From positions 49,953,260 through 50,017,259 of the forward strand of contig CM055102.1 in the NCBI GenBank assembly GCA_029204225.1: a DNA stretch of 64,000 bases, in the 5' to 3' direction. This DNA comes from Diphasiastrum complanatum (Eukaryota > Streptophyta > Lycopodiopsida > Lycopodiales > Lycopodiaceae). This document shows positions 52,541-63,612 of the stretch, piece by piece; position 1 is the stretch's first letter, and each line of letters begins with the position of its first letter. Below the pieces are notes generated by a model. It saw only the letters and a program-made list of their open reading frames with translations. It made no database searches and was not told where the DNA came from. The position numbers and the translations under genes are program-made.

Positions 52541-53523
52541 TTGGGTCACCACAGTATATTGAATCTTTAAGTTCTTGAAAAGGTTCAATAGAAATGAAAG
52601 AACTCTTGGAGCAACTCATATGAGTTGTGGCTCCACTATCAATATACCAAGATGCATCATTAAAGGATAAAGAGGAGAAACTAGACATCATGAGAGATGC
52701 CTCTTCACAACTTGCATGTAAGTCTTCTATGATAAAATTGCTTGATCTTCTTGAGTCTTCTTCTTGAAGTTAGAAGAATGAGTTGAATCATCTTCTACTC
52801 CTCCATAGTCTTTGTTCTTTGCTTTGTCCTTTGATTTGTCCTTGGTGAAGGCTTGAGAAAAACTGTTCTTGCTCCTCCCTCTTGACTTGATCTTGGAAAA
52901 GTGAGGTTTGCCATAACCACCATTCTTCCTTGAGTGTGTTGATCTTCAGCAGCTTGTTCTTTTGCCTACATTCTTCAGCAATAAGAACATCATGCCGAGC
53001 CTCCAAAGATGGTAGCTCCTCCATGATAGCATAAGTTTGCACAACATTTGCGTACTCTTTCCTAAGTCCATTAAGGACTACTTGAACTAGTTCACAGTTC
53101 TCTAGAGTATCACCTATGCATGCTATCTCACTGTGAAGATCTTTAACTCTCATTACAAAATTGAAGCACTTTCATCAACTCTTTGGAAACTAGAAAAGAT
53201 CTTATTTCTAAGAGTAAAAAGTCTTGATGTGATTTTTGCTTCGTGAATGTTTTTAAGAGTTTCCCAAGTCTCCTTGGCTGAGGTGCATGAACTTATTTCT
53301 CTCAACATCTCATCAGAGATGTTGATCTTGATGATATAAAGAGCAATTTTTGCTCTCTTCTTGAATCTCTGAGCCTCATCATAAGCTTCAGGTTCAACTT
53401 CAATTTCTGATACAACGTCCATTACACCATAAAGAATCAACAAAGATTATATCCTTCCAAACTGAATAGTTGAAGGTATCTAGTCTCTCACTAAATTCAA
53501 CGAGTAAATCTCCTACAGATGCC
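52541..53523 (-). pseudogene. E12 gag and protease start
   Basis: The start ATG at 53523 gives MASVGDLLVEFSERLDTFNYSVWK. A frame break precedes 53443 (LILYGVMDVVSEIEVEPEAY, RAKIALYIIKINISDEMLREIS). After another at 53153 comes MRVKDLHSEIACIGDTLENCELVQVVLNGLRKEYANVVQTYA. The Lys/Ser linker is present in a shifted frame, but the CCHC knuckle is missing. The protease start is 52691: FNDASWYIDSGATTHMSCSK with the active-site DSG, ending near DSIY. Confidence 0.82.
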
Positions 53524-54092
53524 ATGAATGTGAAGACTCTTGTAAATTGGACAACAAAAAATGGAATTGAATGTGTTGCTTCTCTTTCACTATAGGAACC
53601 AAAACAATTGGGTATACTACCAAATCCTATGTAAAATCTTGGAGCAGCTATGTGAGATCTTGCTCACAAAAGAAAACCAATCAACTTGAATTTGGATCTA
53701 GCCTCTATCTACTGATGAAGCACTTACAATTCTGATGTCAAATTTTTCACGAGTTTCAAATAAATGAAAAAAAACTCAAGAAACACACATTCAACTCAAA
53801 ACACAACACTTTGTGTGAAATGATGTGTCTATGACCCAATTCAATCTCAAATTGAGTACTAGAACTGTGAATGATGAATCATGCATGCAATATATTCAAA
53901 TAAAAAAGTGTCCACTTAGGTTTTGGGTCTCTCCCTACCCTCTTTAAGAGCTTATAACTCCTACCAGGATCATCAAAATGAATTGAAGCCAATTGCACTG
54001 GAAAGACGACTCTCCTAGCTTTCCAACAAGCTATAATGTCAATATCTTTGGATCTAACATAGAGGAGATAGAGTCAAGTGATGTATTCTAGT

Positions 54093-54110
54093 TTTCACAC
54101 GTGTGAAAAG
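54093..54110. promoter_or_regulatory. 18-bp palindrome in the E12 leader
   Basis: TTTTCACACGTGTGAAAA, identical to 1488-1505 in E1 and at a comparable distance from the primer-binding site (about 170 bp). Confidence 0.6.
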
Positions 54111-54268
54111 TCAAAATTTTGTATATCCTCTGTTCTAGACTGAAAATATTAGTTCTAACCTCATTCACCAAAAAACTGTTCAAGAAAAGATAGCAAAACA
54201 TTGCTAAATAGTTCCTAGCTTGAATTGACAGAAAAATCTTCATACACCTGATGTTATACCATTCAAAG

Positions 54269-54291
54269 CATGGTATGGCTCTGATACCATG
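54269..54291 (-). promoter_or_regulatory. E12 primer-binding site inside a perfect hairpin
   Basis: TGGTATCAGAGC (complement at 54278-54289) lies in the same CATGGTAT-loop-ATACCATG structure as E1. Confidence 0.85.
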
Positions 54292-55065
54292 TGAAAAATC
54301 CAGCAACTTCACATGTGTGGAAAACTACTTCACATGTGTGGAAAACTACAACACATGTGTGAATGATCTTGACCATGCTTTGTGGTGGCACACAAATCAC
54401 CTGTAGAGCAATCCTGCAATCTATCACAAGATCTGAGGCTAGAGCACAATCTAGAAAGCTACAGATCAAAACAAAGCAACACAAATAGAGATAATACATA
54501 AACAAAATAATGTATGAAGCATGCCTTCTACTCGAGTTAGAGACAGAATATCAAAACAAGCAAAATAGCATGAGATCAAGTTTTGACATTATGTCATTAC
54601 CAAAGCTTGATTCTTCATTAGATATGAATGAGAATGATATGTACATATATAGGAGAGCCAAAATTCGTGGTACTCCTTGCATTTAATGCAGTCCCTACAC
54701 CTAATCAAGTGTAAACTACTACCATATTGACACCTAGCAGCTTGCATGTTGAAATTGCACCTAGCTCCTACCTACTTTGTCCAAATGTCAAATAATCAAC
54801 TATGAACCTACAAAACTACATGCATGTGTCAAATAGTGTTTGCATGTCTTGCATGTGACTTCCCTAGATGACTTGGACATGTGTAGAACATGTATATTGA
54901 CTTGCATGTTGCATGCAGTGATTGCATGTTGCATGCATGCACACTAACTGATTTTGCATGTCATCTAGTTTTATGCATGTCATCAAATCTAGATCTACCT
55001 AACTCAAACTCGCCCTAATCTACAAGGTCATGTGCTTAATTCACATACCTTTGATATATACAATG
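54290..55065 (-). repeat. E12 5' LTR, outer end lost
   Basis: The inner end is TGTGAAAAATCCAGC on the plus strand. It contains three nearby CACATGTGTG words (54311-54362). Similarity to the E1 3' LTR continues to about 55065 (attcacataccttt..atacaatgga); the TG start is absent. Confidence 0.78.
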
Positions 55066-55502
55066 GAACAAAGTGAAATATGACCATCTAGACATTGTGC
55101 ATGTCATGTAGCTCGAGTTTGTACATATTAGAGAATAATATTGACAACCTGTAAATGCACAATCAAGATGATTTCCCTCATCAACCCCTATAGACAAGTT
55201 GGATAGCTTTTTATTCTTCACAAGCGCCAAATTTTAACAGATTTTCTGCTTGGGAGGATCCTTTTACTAGTTATTCTTCTTACTTACAGGTTGTGTTTGT
55301 GCTTTGCCTGTCAACAGAAACTACGGGCACTTGTTTTAGATTATCTATCTTGTTTCAGAGCCCAACTCAGGCAGAGAAGATTGGTTATCATTGTAGTATT
55401 GTCTTGCCTATCAGAGGACACTCAGATTTGTCAGTCTTGCACTGAAGCACATGCATAAACAACCACAATCAGTCAATCATGCATGCCAAAATGTTCAACC
55501 AT
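55066..55502. other. No recognisable gene
   Basis: Short frames only; no motif seen. Confidence 0.5.
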
Positions 55503-56333
55503 CAAATTGTTGAATTTCACATGTGTGGATTGTCTACAACATGTACTTGTAATCTCCTAAGGTGTGTAGATGCACCAAGATGACTAGATTGAGATTCAAG
55601 ATCTATCTTTGATTCTATGGCAAAAACACACTACTACATGCATTTAATCACTTCCAACTCTCACTCACACGTGTGGGAAGTGTTCCAAAAGTAGTCTAAG
55701 TAAAAACAAGTTGCTCTCCTCGGGTAGAGAGAGAAAATCATCAATAGCTCTCGGATAGAGAGAGAAAGCTAGAAAATCACTTACACTCAAAATCCACTCA
55801 ATCTCAAAATCAATTAGATCCAAATGAGAAGTACAATGATACTAATAGATCCATGAGCTACCACAATACTCAATCATGATTGGACCACACTTTTGCCACC
55901 TCTTAATCCTATTGGACCATTGATCCATTCACCTCTAGATTCTATTGGACATTTTCAAGCAAACCTCAAATTCTATTGGACCACTCATGGTTCCACCTCT
56001 AAATCCTATTGGACCTCTTAAACTTCATAAAAAAAAAACATTACACTTGTCTACACTCTAATTGGCACAAGTTTGGCCTCCTACTCTATTTTGGCTCAAT
56101 AGTGGCATTACAAGTGGAAATGGATAATTTGCCATCTATGCCAAATTTGACCCTATCAAGATCCTACACCTAAATGCTTGACTATGAAATTCTATGAGAC
56201 CCCTATATCAAACATTTTTATTTACTTTACAATTCTCCACACATGGGAACATCCTCCACACATGTGAGATTCACTTACAAACTTCTATCATAAAAAATAC
56301 CAAGCTAGATTTTTGCCAATTTCTCACACAAAT
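55503..56333 (-). mobile_element. E13: solo LTR with target duplication
   Basis: The LTR is 55508-56328 (821 bp). On the plus strand it runs from TGTTGAATTTCACATG to TTTCTCACA, so the minus strand starts TGTGAGAAATTGG. CAAAT flanks it at 55503-55507 and 56329-56333. No primer-binding site or purine tract adjoins it, which fits recombination between two LTRs. CACACGTGTG is at 55665-55674 and paired gagagagaaa runs at about 55725-55770. The layout is similar to the E3 LTR. Confidence 0.82.
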
Positions 56334-57516
56334 CAGCATACAAAATCATTGAACAATGATTGAAAGCCTACTCTAATGCTGCAAAAATGAGTTACAATCA
56401 GATCCTTACAACTAAAATAAATCTACACATACATTCCACAAAACAAAAACAATAAATGAACTAAACTAGACAGCATTTTAGAAGTCCAAGAATCAAGAAA
56501 CCAACCGGTTTTCTGATTCTTGGACATCCCAAGAACATCAAAAATAGGGTTGTAATGGGATATGCAAGAATTACATCACAAACCCAACCTATTTAGTTTA
56601 CCTGAATGCTGATTCCTACATTAATCCACAAACAAGAAATGAAATCGAATCCACTCTAAGAAAGCAGAAAAACTAATCCACTCCACTATCCACAACCACA
56701 CACAAAGGATGGAAGGGCATGATCATAGGAGCATCACTCAAGAAAACTACCATAATCAAGGAGCTTAGTGCTGTATCAAACTCGTGGAGGCTCTTCTCAT
56801 TTGGACATGGAGTAGATACAATGCATAAAAAGCTCATCTTCTCAAAGAGGAAGTCTCTTAAATAAGCAAGAGAGCTCCTTAGGTGGCATCCTAGTGGCAT
56901 TTCCACATTTCACAAATAACAAGTGGAATTATGCTCTCCACTAGAGGTCACCATCAAAAGGTGGCTCACTCTACTTTCTTTAAGAGGGGTCTACTTGCAT
57001 TTATTACTTTGCCTAGAAATACTAGTTCCTACATGGTCATTCCATATTCTGAGATTCACCACGAGGCTTACACAGTTCTTGCTTGTCATTACTGACAAGT
57101 ATTCCTTGGCTCTCATACTCGGCTCTCAGTCTTCATTCGTCTCATCTTCTCAGAGACCTCCTCGGTCTAAGGTGAGAGGTGCACTTGGTTAGCTCTGGTC
57201 AAGTATTTTGGAGATTCGTCAGAATCAGCCAACATTTGTGTTTTTTGAATTTTTATAGGATCTGACTGTTGGTAGTGCTTTGGAAGTTTTGATGGATTCT
57301 TGGTAGTAGATCCCTCAGTCAATCTGATGATCTACTTCTTTTTTGACTCTATCAAGATCTGGATCGTCCTTGGATTCTGATGGATTTCCCCGATTCTGTC
57401 AGATCTGGCTGAATCTTGATGGATTTAGCTTGAATTGGCTTGATCTCCTTAGATCTAGCAGTGATGGTTGAGCATGTTAGCTTTTTGTAATGTGCCAACC
57501 CCAATCTGGATCTGTC
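56334..57516. other. No confident gene; probable Gypsy 3' region at right
   Basis: Frames at 56906-56673 (minus) and 56923-57192 (plus) show no recognised motif. From about 57220 to 57516 the sequence is T/G-rich with repeated gatct words. Being downstream of the Gypsy pol stop, it may contain the Gypsy 3' LTR, but I could not define its ends. Confidence 0.35.
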
Positions 57517-58134
57517 CTACTGTGGTGGCCAGTACTTGTGCAACCGGCTACCGTTGATGGGTGTGTCGAAGGGCTTTCCATCAAGCTGTTCTAAGTTCAT
57601 GGCCCCATGATTAAGAATTTCCTTGATCCTATAAGGACCTTCGCTCGTAAATTTTAACTTCTTATTGATCACCTTGGTTTTATACATCAGGACCAGATCT
57701 CCTGAATGAAAATCCTTCTTTTGTAATCTGCGATCATGCCAAGCCTTGCATCTTTCCTTTTCAGCTGCCAGTGCATGCACAGCTAGTAAGCGTGTTTCAT
57801 AGAGTTTATGCAGAGCTTCGTGGCGTAGCTGTAGAGATTTGGACTCATTAAGACGTTGCGTAGTGGAAATCCATAATGAAGGAACTAAAAACTCTACTGG
57901 AATCACAGCATCCTGACCATATACCAATTGGAAGGTTGTTTGATCAGTGCTCCATTTATATGCTGTCCTGAATGTCCACAATGCAGCATGCAACTTGTGT
58001 TCCCAATCTGATCTACTAGCTTCAACTATTTTCGTGAGCACGCCACACAAGATCTTATTGGATGATTCTGCTTGCCCATTACCATGAGGATAATAAGGCA
58101 TACTTGTTTTGTGAATCACGAAGAATTCCTCCAA
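57517..58134 (-). pseudogene. E14: Ty3/Gypsy integrase C-terminal fragment
   Basis: This is a 205-codon frame. It opens in the integrase core with HKTSMPYYPHGNGQAESSNK (catalytic Glu in GQAES), then WEHKLHAALWTFRTAYKWST, TTFQLVYGQDAVIPVEF (TPFxLVYG motif), and a charged stretch (ALHKLYETRLLAVHALAAEKERCKAWHDRR). The C-terminal chromatin/DNA-binding GPY/F-type region reads FHSGDLVLMYKTK, FTSEGPYRIKEIL, LDGKPFDTPINGSRLHKYWP. The upstream integrase, RT and protease are cut off by E15 insertion at 58149/58150 and would lie beyond the window. Not Copia, since the motif order and GPY/F tail are Gypsy-type. Confidence 0.88.
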
Positions 58135-58149
58135 CAGGACCTTGATGGT

Positions 58150-58831
58150 TGTTAAAAATTCACAATTCTAGCTTGACTAGTTTTGGTCATATGACTTGTA
58201 AATAGTTAGATGGTCATGATGTGGCTTGTCACACGTGCCAAATAGCATAGGATTCCATTCATAAGGATGTTCTCAAGTAGACCTAAGTGTTAGAACCTTT
58301 GGAATGAGTCCAAATTATGCTTAGATACAAGGGAGAAAAAATAGGAGCTATTTTTGGTAGTTTTTGCATTGTTGAGGGATCTCCAAGATTCCAACCCTAA
58401 CTTGGTAGGGATGAAAGATCCACCAAAATTAGCACTAGGGATAGGTTTAGGGCTACTCATACCTGCCCAAAACCGTGATGGATCATGTATATATAGGTGA
58501 TGATATCTCACCAAAATCAATCAAGCAATTTCATGTTTTTTCTCTCATAATGGTGCAATTGCTCTCTATGTTCATAATTGTTTGAGTACTTGTGATTACT
58601 AATGATTATAGGATTGAATATAGGTCTTGTGTACAGTACTCAGACTGTGGGAGGCCGTACTTTCACACGTGTGAAGCCTTCTTCAAGGATTTGGGCCATT
58701 TAGTGAGGTTCAAGCATAGATTTTTGATGGATTTTGATGGTTCAACTTGTGCTAATCTTATGAAATCATAATCTATTGTTTCCCTCATCATTTCAAGTGT
58801 TTTAGGATCCTTATTTGCTGTAATTTTTACA
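58150..58831 (+). repeat. E15 5' LTR
   Basis: The 682-bp LTR runs from TGTTAAAAATTC to TTTTTACA. It has a TATA box, TATATATAGG (58488-58497), and TTTCACACGTGTGAA around 58661-58675. A related half-site, GTCACACGTGCC, is near 58230. Confidence 0.95.
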
Positions 58832-58843
58832 TGGTATCAGAGT
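58832..58843 (+). promoter_or_regulatory. E15 primer-binding site
   Basis: TGGTATCAGAGT follows the LTR; the last base differs from the commoner TGGTATCAGAGC. Confidence 0.9.
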
Positions 58844-59642
58844 CTAAAGGCTGAAATGAGCTAAATCCTTGGTTTTCATTCAATTTGATCACAATTTTTG
58901 ATCTAAATCTTGTGTAGATTGGATCTTAGCATCTAGTATTGATTCTAGAACTCAAAGTGAGTCAAATACATTGGAGATTGATGTTGTGTGACTTCATTTT
59001 CAGGTGTTTAGGTGTCTAAAACCAGAGGCAAAGTTGAATTCAATTCACATTACCAAGATAGCAAGTTTTGCTTGCTCCAAGCATTGATTTCTAAGCGAGT
59101 TTTGGAGATGATTTCATAGAGGAGGCTTTCTAGCATTCAAGGAGAGGGAAGATCAGAGTTTTGGGGACTCTTCAAGGCTGTTCTAAGGTGTAGTAGGCAC
59201 CTCCTAAAGTGATTTAGGTTCAGTCCAACCATTGCTTGACTTATGCACCAAATTAGATCAATTTTTCATCAATTTTGATCATTTTTTGCTTGTGATTGGA
59301 TAGTAGATTGTGTTGCATCCTCATTAAGTTCCATTTAGATCTTTTACAAGTGATTTTGGAAGTATATTAGGTTGCTAAAATTCACTCTTGATCAGATCAT
59401 TTGGAAGCTTTAATGTTCTTTATAGAAAGAGGGGCAATTCTACTAGTATTGTCTACTTCAATCAAGCAAGTGCATTGTTTCTAGTATTCTATGATTTGAT
59501 TTTGTTAGAAATAATTCTTAGATCTTTATAGGAAGTCTATTACTGATCTTTTCAGGTCCCTAAGAAGTGGGATAAGGTAGACCTTCAATCAAATCAATAG
59601 AAGTAACCTTCATTTGTGTCAAGTCCTTGATTAGGAGACTAG
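58844..59642 (+). other. E15 leader
   Basis: About 800 bp of untranslated leader with no long plus-strand frame. The part around 59100-59230 (ggctgttctaaggtg, tgatttaggttcagtcc) is shared with the E10 leader. Confidence 0.75.
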
Positions 59643-60392
59643 ATGGCATCTATAAATGCATATCTTTTGGATACTAATGAAAGGCTCAACAAAACTAACT
59701 ATTCCATATGGAAAGTTAGAATGGAATCCATCATGATCATGCAAGATCTGATGGAAATTGTAAATGGTAAGGAGGGTGAACCTATTCATCCTCAAGAAAA
59801 AGCCAAATACATCAAGAGGTGCAATGTTGCACTACATTGCATAAAAATGAATGTTGCAAATGAACTCTTAAGAGAGGTAGGAGATTGCACTTCAGCTCAA
59901 GATGCTTGGGAGACTTTGAAAAAGGTCTATGAATCCAAGAACCAAACTAGAATGTTAGCTTTGAAGAATCAAATCTATAGAAGCTATCAAAAGAAAGGAG
60001 AGAGTGCACATACTTTTGTCCTAAGAGTAAAGGAATGGAACAAAGAGCTAGTCTTTATAGGTGATCCTATCAAGGATGAAGAGCTTGTTCAACTCATATT
60101 GAATGGACTAAGCTTTGAATTTGACAATTTGGTTCAGGGATATGCAATTATGGGTAAGCTACCCATACTTGAAGAACTCCAAGGCACACTCATGGCCGAG
60201 GAATCAAGGAGCCAAATGCAAGAGAGGATGGATAGGCTTTCCATCCAAGGTGGAGATGACCAAGCTCTCTTCACCAAAGGCAAAGGCAAGTCCAAAGGCA
60301 AAGTATTAACATTCAAGAAGTCTACAAAGCTTGAGGACCCTCAAAGGCATCTCCATCAACCACCAAAGTCAAGAAGGACAAATCAAAGGTGA
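59643..60392 (+). CDS. E15 Gag (UBN2/Retrotran_gag_2 type), frame ends before the knuckle
   Basis: The frame has 249 codons starting MASINAYLLDTNERLNKTNY at the first ATG after the leader. Family signatures: ALHCIKMNVANELLREVG, AWETLKKVYES, LALKNQIYRSY, SAHTFVLRVKEWNKEL, LILNGLSFEFDNLVQGYAI, LEELQGTLMAEESR, then a Lys/Gly linker (TKGKGKSKGK). At about 60335-60341 the expected linker moves to the next frame, and this frame stops at 60390-60392 before the CCHC knuckle. The shift is most simply a one-base indel in this copy; a sequencing error or programmed shifting cannot be excluded. Gag forms the particle and binds RNA. Confidence 0.92.
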   Translation: MASINAYLLDTNERLNKTNYSIWKVRMESIMIMQDLMEIVNGKEGEPIHPQEKAKYIKRCNVALHCIKMNVANELLREVGDCTSAQDAWETLKKVYESKNQTRMLALKNQIYRSYQKKGESAHTFVLRVKEWNKELVFIGDPIKDEELVQLILNGLSFEFDNLVQGYAIMGKLPILEELQGTLMAEESRSQMQERMDRLSIQGGDDQALFTKGKGKSKGKVLTFKKSTKLEDPQRHLHQPPKSRRTNQR

Positions 60393-63300
60393 AGTGCTAC
60401 TATTGTAGCAAGATGGGGCATTATGCCTCGGAATGCTTCAAGAGGAAGCAAGATCAAAGCCAAGCCAACATGAGCAAAGAGGAGGAGGAGGAGATTTCAC
60501 ATGAGGACTCTCTCATGATGTCCATATTTTCTTCAACAAGCTTCAAAGGAGAAGATCCTTGGTGGATTGACTCGGGTGCTAGTTCACACATGACTAGTAA
60601 AAGGGAGTTTTTCTCTTCTCTCTTATCTTATGATGGACCTATAAAGTCTATCTATACAGCAAATGATGAAGCTTGTAAGATTGAAGGAGTTGGTAGCATT
60701 CCCCTTTGCTTAGGATCTTCCAAAAAGATCAACATAGAAGGTGTTTTGTACATTCCTACAATAACAAAGAATCTACTAAGTGTTGGCCAAATGGTAGACA
60801 ATGGTTTCAATGTTGACTTTGCTTCAAATGAATGTTTCATCAAGAAGAAGGGTAAGATAGTGGCTAAGGGCACTAGACTTGGCAAACTTTATAAGTTGGA
60901 TGCATTTGTGGATACTAATGTTGTCATGTTGGCCGAGAAGAGCAAGATATCTACCTTTACTTTATGGCACAAAAGACTTGGACATGTCAACTCGGGTTCC
61001 ATGGAGGCTATGATCAAGGAGGAGTACGCTTTAGGCCTACCAAGGTCTATTGGGAAGGAAGACAAGGTTTGTGAAGCTTGTGCCTTATCCAAGGCACATA
61101 AGAAGGTGTTTTCTAACTCCATCACAAAGTCATCTCATCCTCTTAAACTCATACACTCGGATGTGCACATTGCTAGCACCAAATCTAATGGAGGTTCATC
61201 CATGTTTTTAACCTTCATTGATGACTACTCAAGATATTGTTGGGTGTTCTTACTTTCCTTCAAGTCTCAAGTATTTGATACTTTTGTAAAGTTCAAGTTG
61301 TTTGTGGAAAAGCATCATAATCATAGCATCAAGATTCTTAGAAGTGACAATGGTGGAGAATTCATCTCCAATGAGTTCAAGGCCTTTTGTGAGGAGGAAG
61401 GGATCAAGAAAGAGACTTCTTGTCCTTACACTCCTCAACAAAATGGAGTTGCTGAAAGAAGGAATAGAACATTATGTGAATGTTCTAAGGCTTTAAGATT
61501 AGATGCTTGTTTGCCCAAATCCTTTTGGGGTGAGTCTCTTGTATGTGCAAACTACTTGATGAATAGGGTGTCTTGCAAAGCCATTGAAGGCAAAACTCCT
61601 TATGAGATGTTGTATGGAAAGAAACCCAATCTTAATCACTTGAAAGTTTTTGGGTGTATATGTTATGTGCATGTGCCATTGGAAACAAGAACCAAGGAGG
61701 ATCCATCTTCCACAAGAGGGATCATGCTTGGATATGCAAGCTCAAGCAAGGGCTACAAAGTCTATCTCCCATCCTTGAACAAATTTGTTGTTTCAAGGGA
61801 TGTCATCTTTGATGAACATCATATGCATATGCTTGAAGAAGGCTCAAGTGCTCCAACAATCAAGAAGAAGATGGCCGAGGAGCAAGATCTTGGTTTTGAG
61901 GAGGAGCTCATGGAGGAGCAAGCACCAAACCCACCTATCACACCAAGGAGATCTTCAAGGGCAAAAGTGGAGCCATCAAGGCTCACATATCAAGGCAAAG
62001 GACAGCAAGTTGAGAGTATCTCATCCACTTCTTATGCTTTATCTAGTTTTGAAGAACCGTCTAATGTTGAAGATGCATTGAACTCCAAAGAATGGTATAA
62101 AGCTATGTTGGATGAGTATGATGCCTTGATTGAGAATGAAACTTGGTTGCTTGTTGAGAGACCTCAAAGGAATGTAATAGGATGCAAGTGGGTCTTCAAG
62201 CTTAAGTTGAATGCAAATGGGAGTGTTAACAAACATAAAGCAAGATTAGTTGCAAAAGGTTATGCTCAAGAGAGAGGGATAGACGATGAGGAAACTTTTG
62301 CACCCGTGGCCAAGATGGTCACAATAAGACTAATCATTGCACTTGCATCACATTTTGGATGGATTCTATGTCAAATGGATGTCTCTAATGCTTTCTTGAA
62401 TGGTTTTTTGGAAGAGGATATCTATATGGAGCAGCCACAAGGGTTCATCAAGCATGGAATGGAGAACAAAGTATGCCATCTCCAAAGAAGCATCTATGGC
62501 TTGAAGCAAGCCTCGAGATCTTGGAATTCAAGACTACATTGCTATCTTATTTCACTTTATTTTGTTAAAAGTGAATATGATCCCACTCTTTACATTAAGT
62601 TTGATGATGTTGGTATTGTACTTTTACTCATTTATGTAGATGACATCATCATTAGTGGAAATAGTGTTGATGGTATTGAAAAAATCAAAATAGATCTATC
62701 CTTAGAGTTCAAGATGGTAGATCTAGGGTTTCTTCACTTCATCTTAGGCATAGAAGTACTTAGAAGGTCTGATTTTATCTTTATAAGTCAAGTAAACTAT
62801 GCTCAAAGTCTTTTGAAGAAGTTTAAGATGGAAGTATGCAAAAGTGTTGACACACCAATGGAGCAAGATGTAAAAGTGCCAAATGAAGATGATGAAAGAT
62901 CCTTCATGGACATCACTTTGTTTAGGCAACTTATAGGTTCCTTAATGTGGATCACTATAACTAGACCAGATCTTAGCTTTAGTGTATGTAGGTTGAGCCA
63001 ATCCATGCAAAAGCCATTGAATATCCATTGGAAAAAGGCTAAGAGGATTCTAAGATACATCTCGGGTACATTGGATTTTGGGATTCTATATAGAGGAGAT
63101 GTGATTAACCTTCATGCATTTAGTGATTCAGATTTTGCAGGGGACAAGAGGGATAGGAAATCAACAAGTGCCTATTCAACTTTCATAGGAGAAGGTGTGG
63201 TTTCATGGCTTTCAAAAAAGCAAGAAACTATATCTCTATCTTCAACCGAGGCCGAGTACAAAGCTTTGACAACCACTACAAAGGAGGTACTTTGGATCAA

Positions 63301-63598
63301 GAGATTATTGGTGGAACTAAAGATCATGGATTCAGAGGAGGCACCAATTATCTACAATGACAATATATCAGCCCAACACCTTGCGTCTAACCCAATCTTC
63401 CATGCAAGATCTAAGCACATTGAGATATGCCATCACTTTGTGAGAGAAATGGTGCAAGCCAAGGAGATTGCTTTGGAGCATGTTCCAAGCAATGAATGTG
63501 TAGCTGATCTACTTACTAAACCACTTCAAAAGACACCTTTTATGAAGTTCAGATCATCACTTGGAGTGATTAGTAAAGCAATGATTGAACCAAGCTAG
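60389..63598 (+). CDS. E15 Pol polyprotein: knuckle, protease, integrase, RT, RNase H
   Basis: The frame has 1069 open codons. CCHC knuckle CYYCSKMGHYASEC at residues 3-16; protease active site DSG at 61-63 in WWIDSGASSHMT; pre-integrase H/C region (LWHKRLGHVN, CEACALSKAH) at 192-237; integrase catalytic D258 (HSDVH), D320 (RSDNGGE), E356 (NGVAERRNR); linker with Pro/Arg/Ser to about 560. RT spans about 590-830 with QMDVSNAFL (D664), GLKQASRSW and YVDD at 749-752. RNase H from about 880: FSDSDFAGD (911-919), LSSTEAEYKAL (950-960), NDNISAQ (990-996), ADLLTKPL (1039-1046). The order integrase before RT is Copia-type. Codon 1 here is GTG and not a real start; the protein is normally one fusion with Gag. 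Confidence 0.95.
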   Translation: MKCYYCSKMGHYASECFKRKQDQSQANMSKEEEEEISHEDSLMMSIFSSTSFKGEDPWWIDSGASSHMTSKREFFSSLLSYDGPIKSIYTANDEACKIEGVGSIPLCLGSSKKINIEGVLYIPTITKNLLSVGQMVDNGFNVDFASNECFIKKKGKIVAKGTRLGKLYKLDAFVDTNVVMLAEKSKISTFTLWHKRLGHVNSGSMEAMIKEEYALGLPRSIGKEDKVCEACALSKAHKKVFSNSITKSSHPLKLIHSDVHIASTKSNGGSSMFLTFIDDYSRYCWVFLLSFKSQVFDTFVKFKLFVEKHHNHSIKILRSDNGGEFISNEFKAFCEEEGIKKETSCPYTPQQNGVAERRNRTLCECSKALRLDACLPKSFWGESLVCANYLMNRVSCKAIEGKTPYEMLYGKKPNLNHLKVFGCICYVHVPLETRTKEDPSSTRGIMLGYASSSKGYKVYLPSLNKFVVSRDVIFDEHHMHMLEEGSSAPTIKKKMAEEQDLGFEEELMEEQAPNPPITPRRSSRAKVEPSRLTYQGKGQQVESISSTSYALSSFEEPSNVEDALNSKEWYKAMLDEYDALIENETWLLVERPQRNVIGCKWVFKLKLNANGSVNKHKARLVAKGYAQERGIDDEETFAPVAKMVTIRLIIALASHFGWILCQMDVSNAFLNGFLEEDIYMEQPQGFIKHGMENKVCHLQRSIYGLKQASRSWNSRLHCYLISLYFVKSEYDPTLYIKFDDVGIVLLLIYVDDIIISGNSVDGIEKIKIDLSLEFKMVDLGFLHFILGIEVLRRSDFIFISQVNYAQSLLKKFKMEVCKSVDTPMEQDVKVPNEDDERSFMDITLFRQLIGSLMWITITRPDLSFSVCRLSQSMQKPLNIHWKKAKRILRYISGTLDFGILYRGDVINLHAFSDSDFAGDKRDRKSTSAYSTFIGEGVVSWLSKKQETISLSSTEAEYKALTTTTKEVLWIKRLLVELKIMDSEEAPIIYNDNISAQHLASNPIFHARSKHIEICHHFVREMVQAKEIALEHVPSNECVADLLTKPLQKTPFMKFRSSLGVISKAMIEPS

Positions 63599-63600
63599 AT

Positions 63601-63612
63601 AGTGAGGAGGAG
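63601..63612 (+). promoter_or_regulatory. E15 polypurine tract
   Basis: AGTGAGGAGGAG lies between the Pol stop and the 3' LTR TG. Confidence 0.85.

Larger units (their letters stand above)
52541..55065 (-). mobile_element. E12: Copia element, 5' LTR to protease
   Basis: Read leftward: 5' LTR 55065-54290 (outer end truncated), primer-binding site in a hairpin, leader, Gag from 53523, protease start ending at about 52550. The rest is deleted. The LTR is of the E1 family. Confidence 0.82.
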
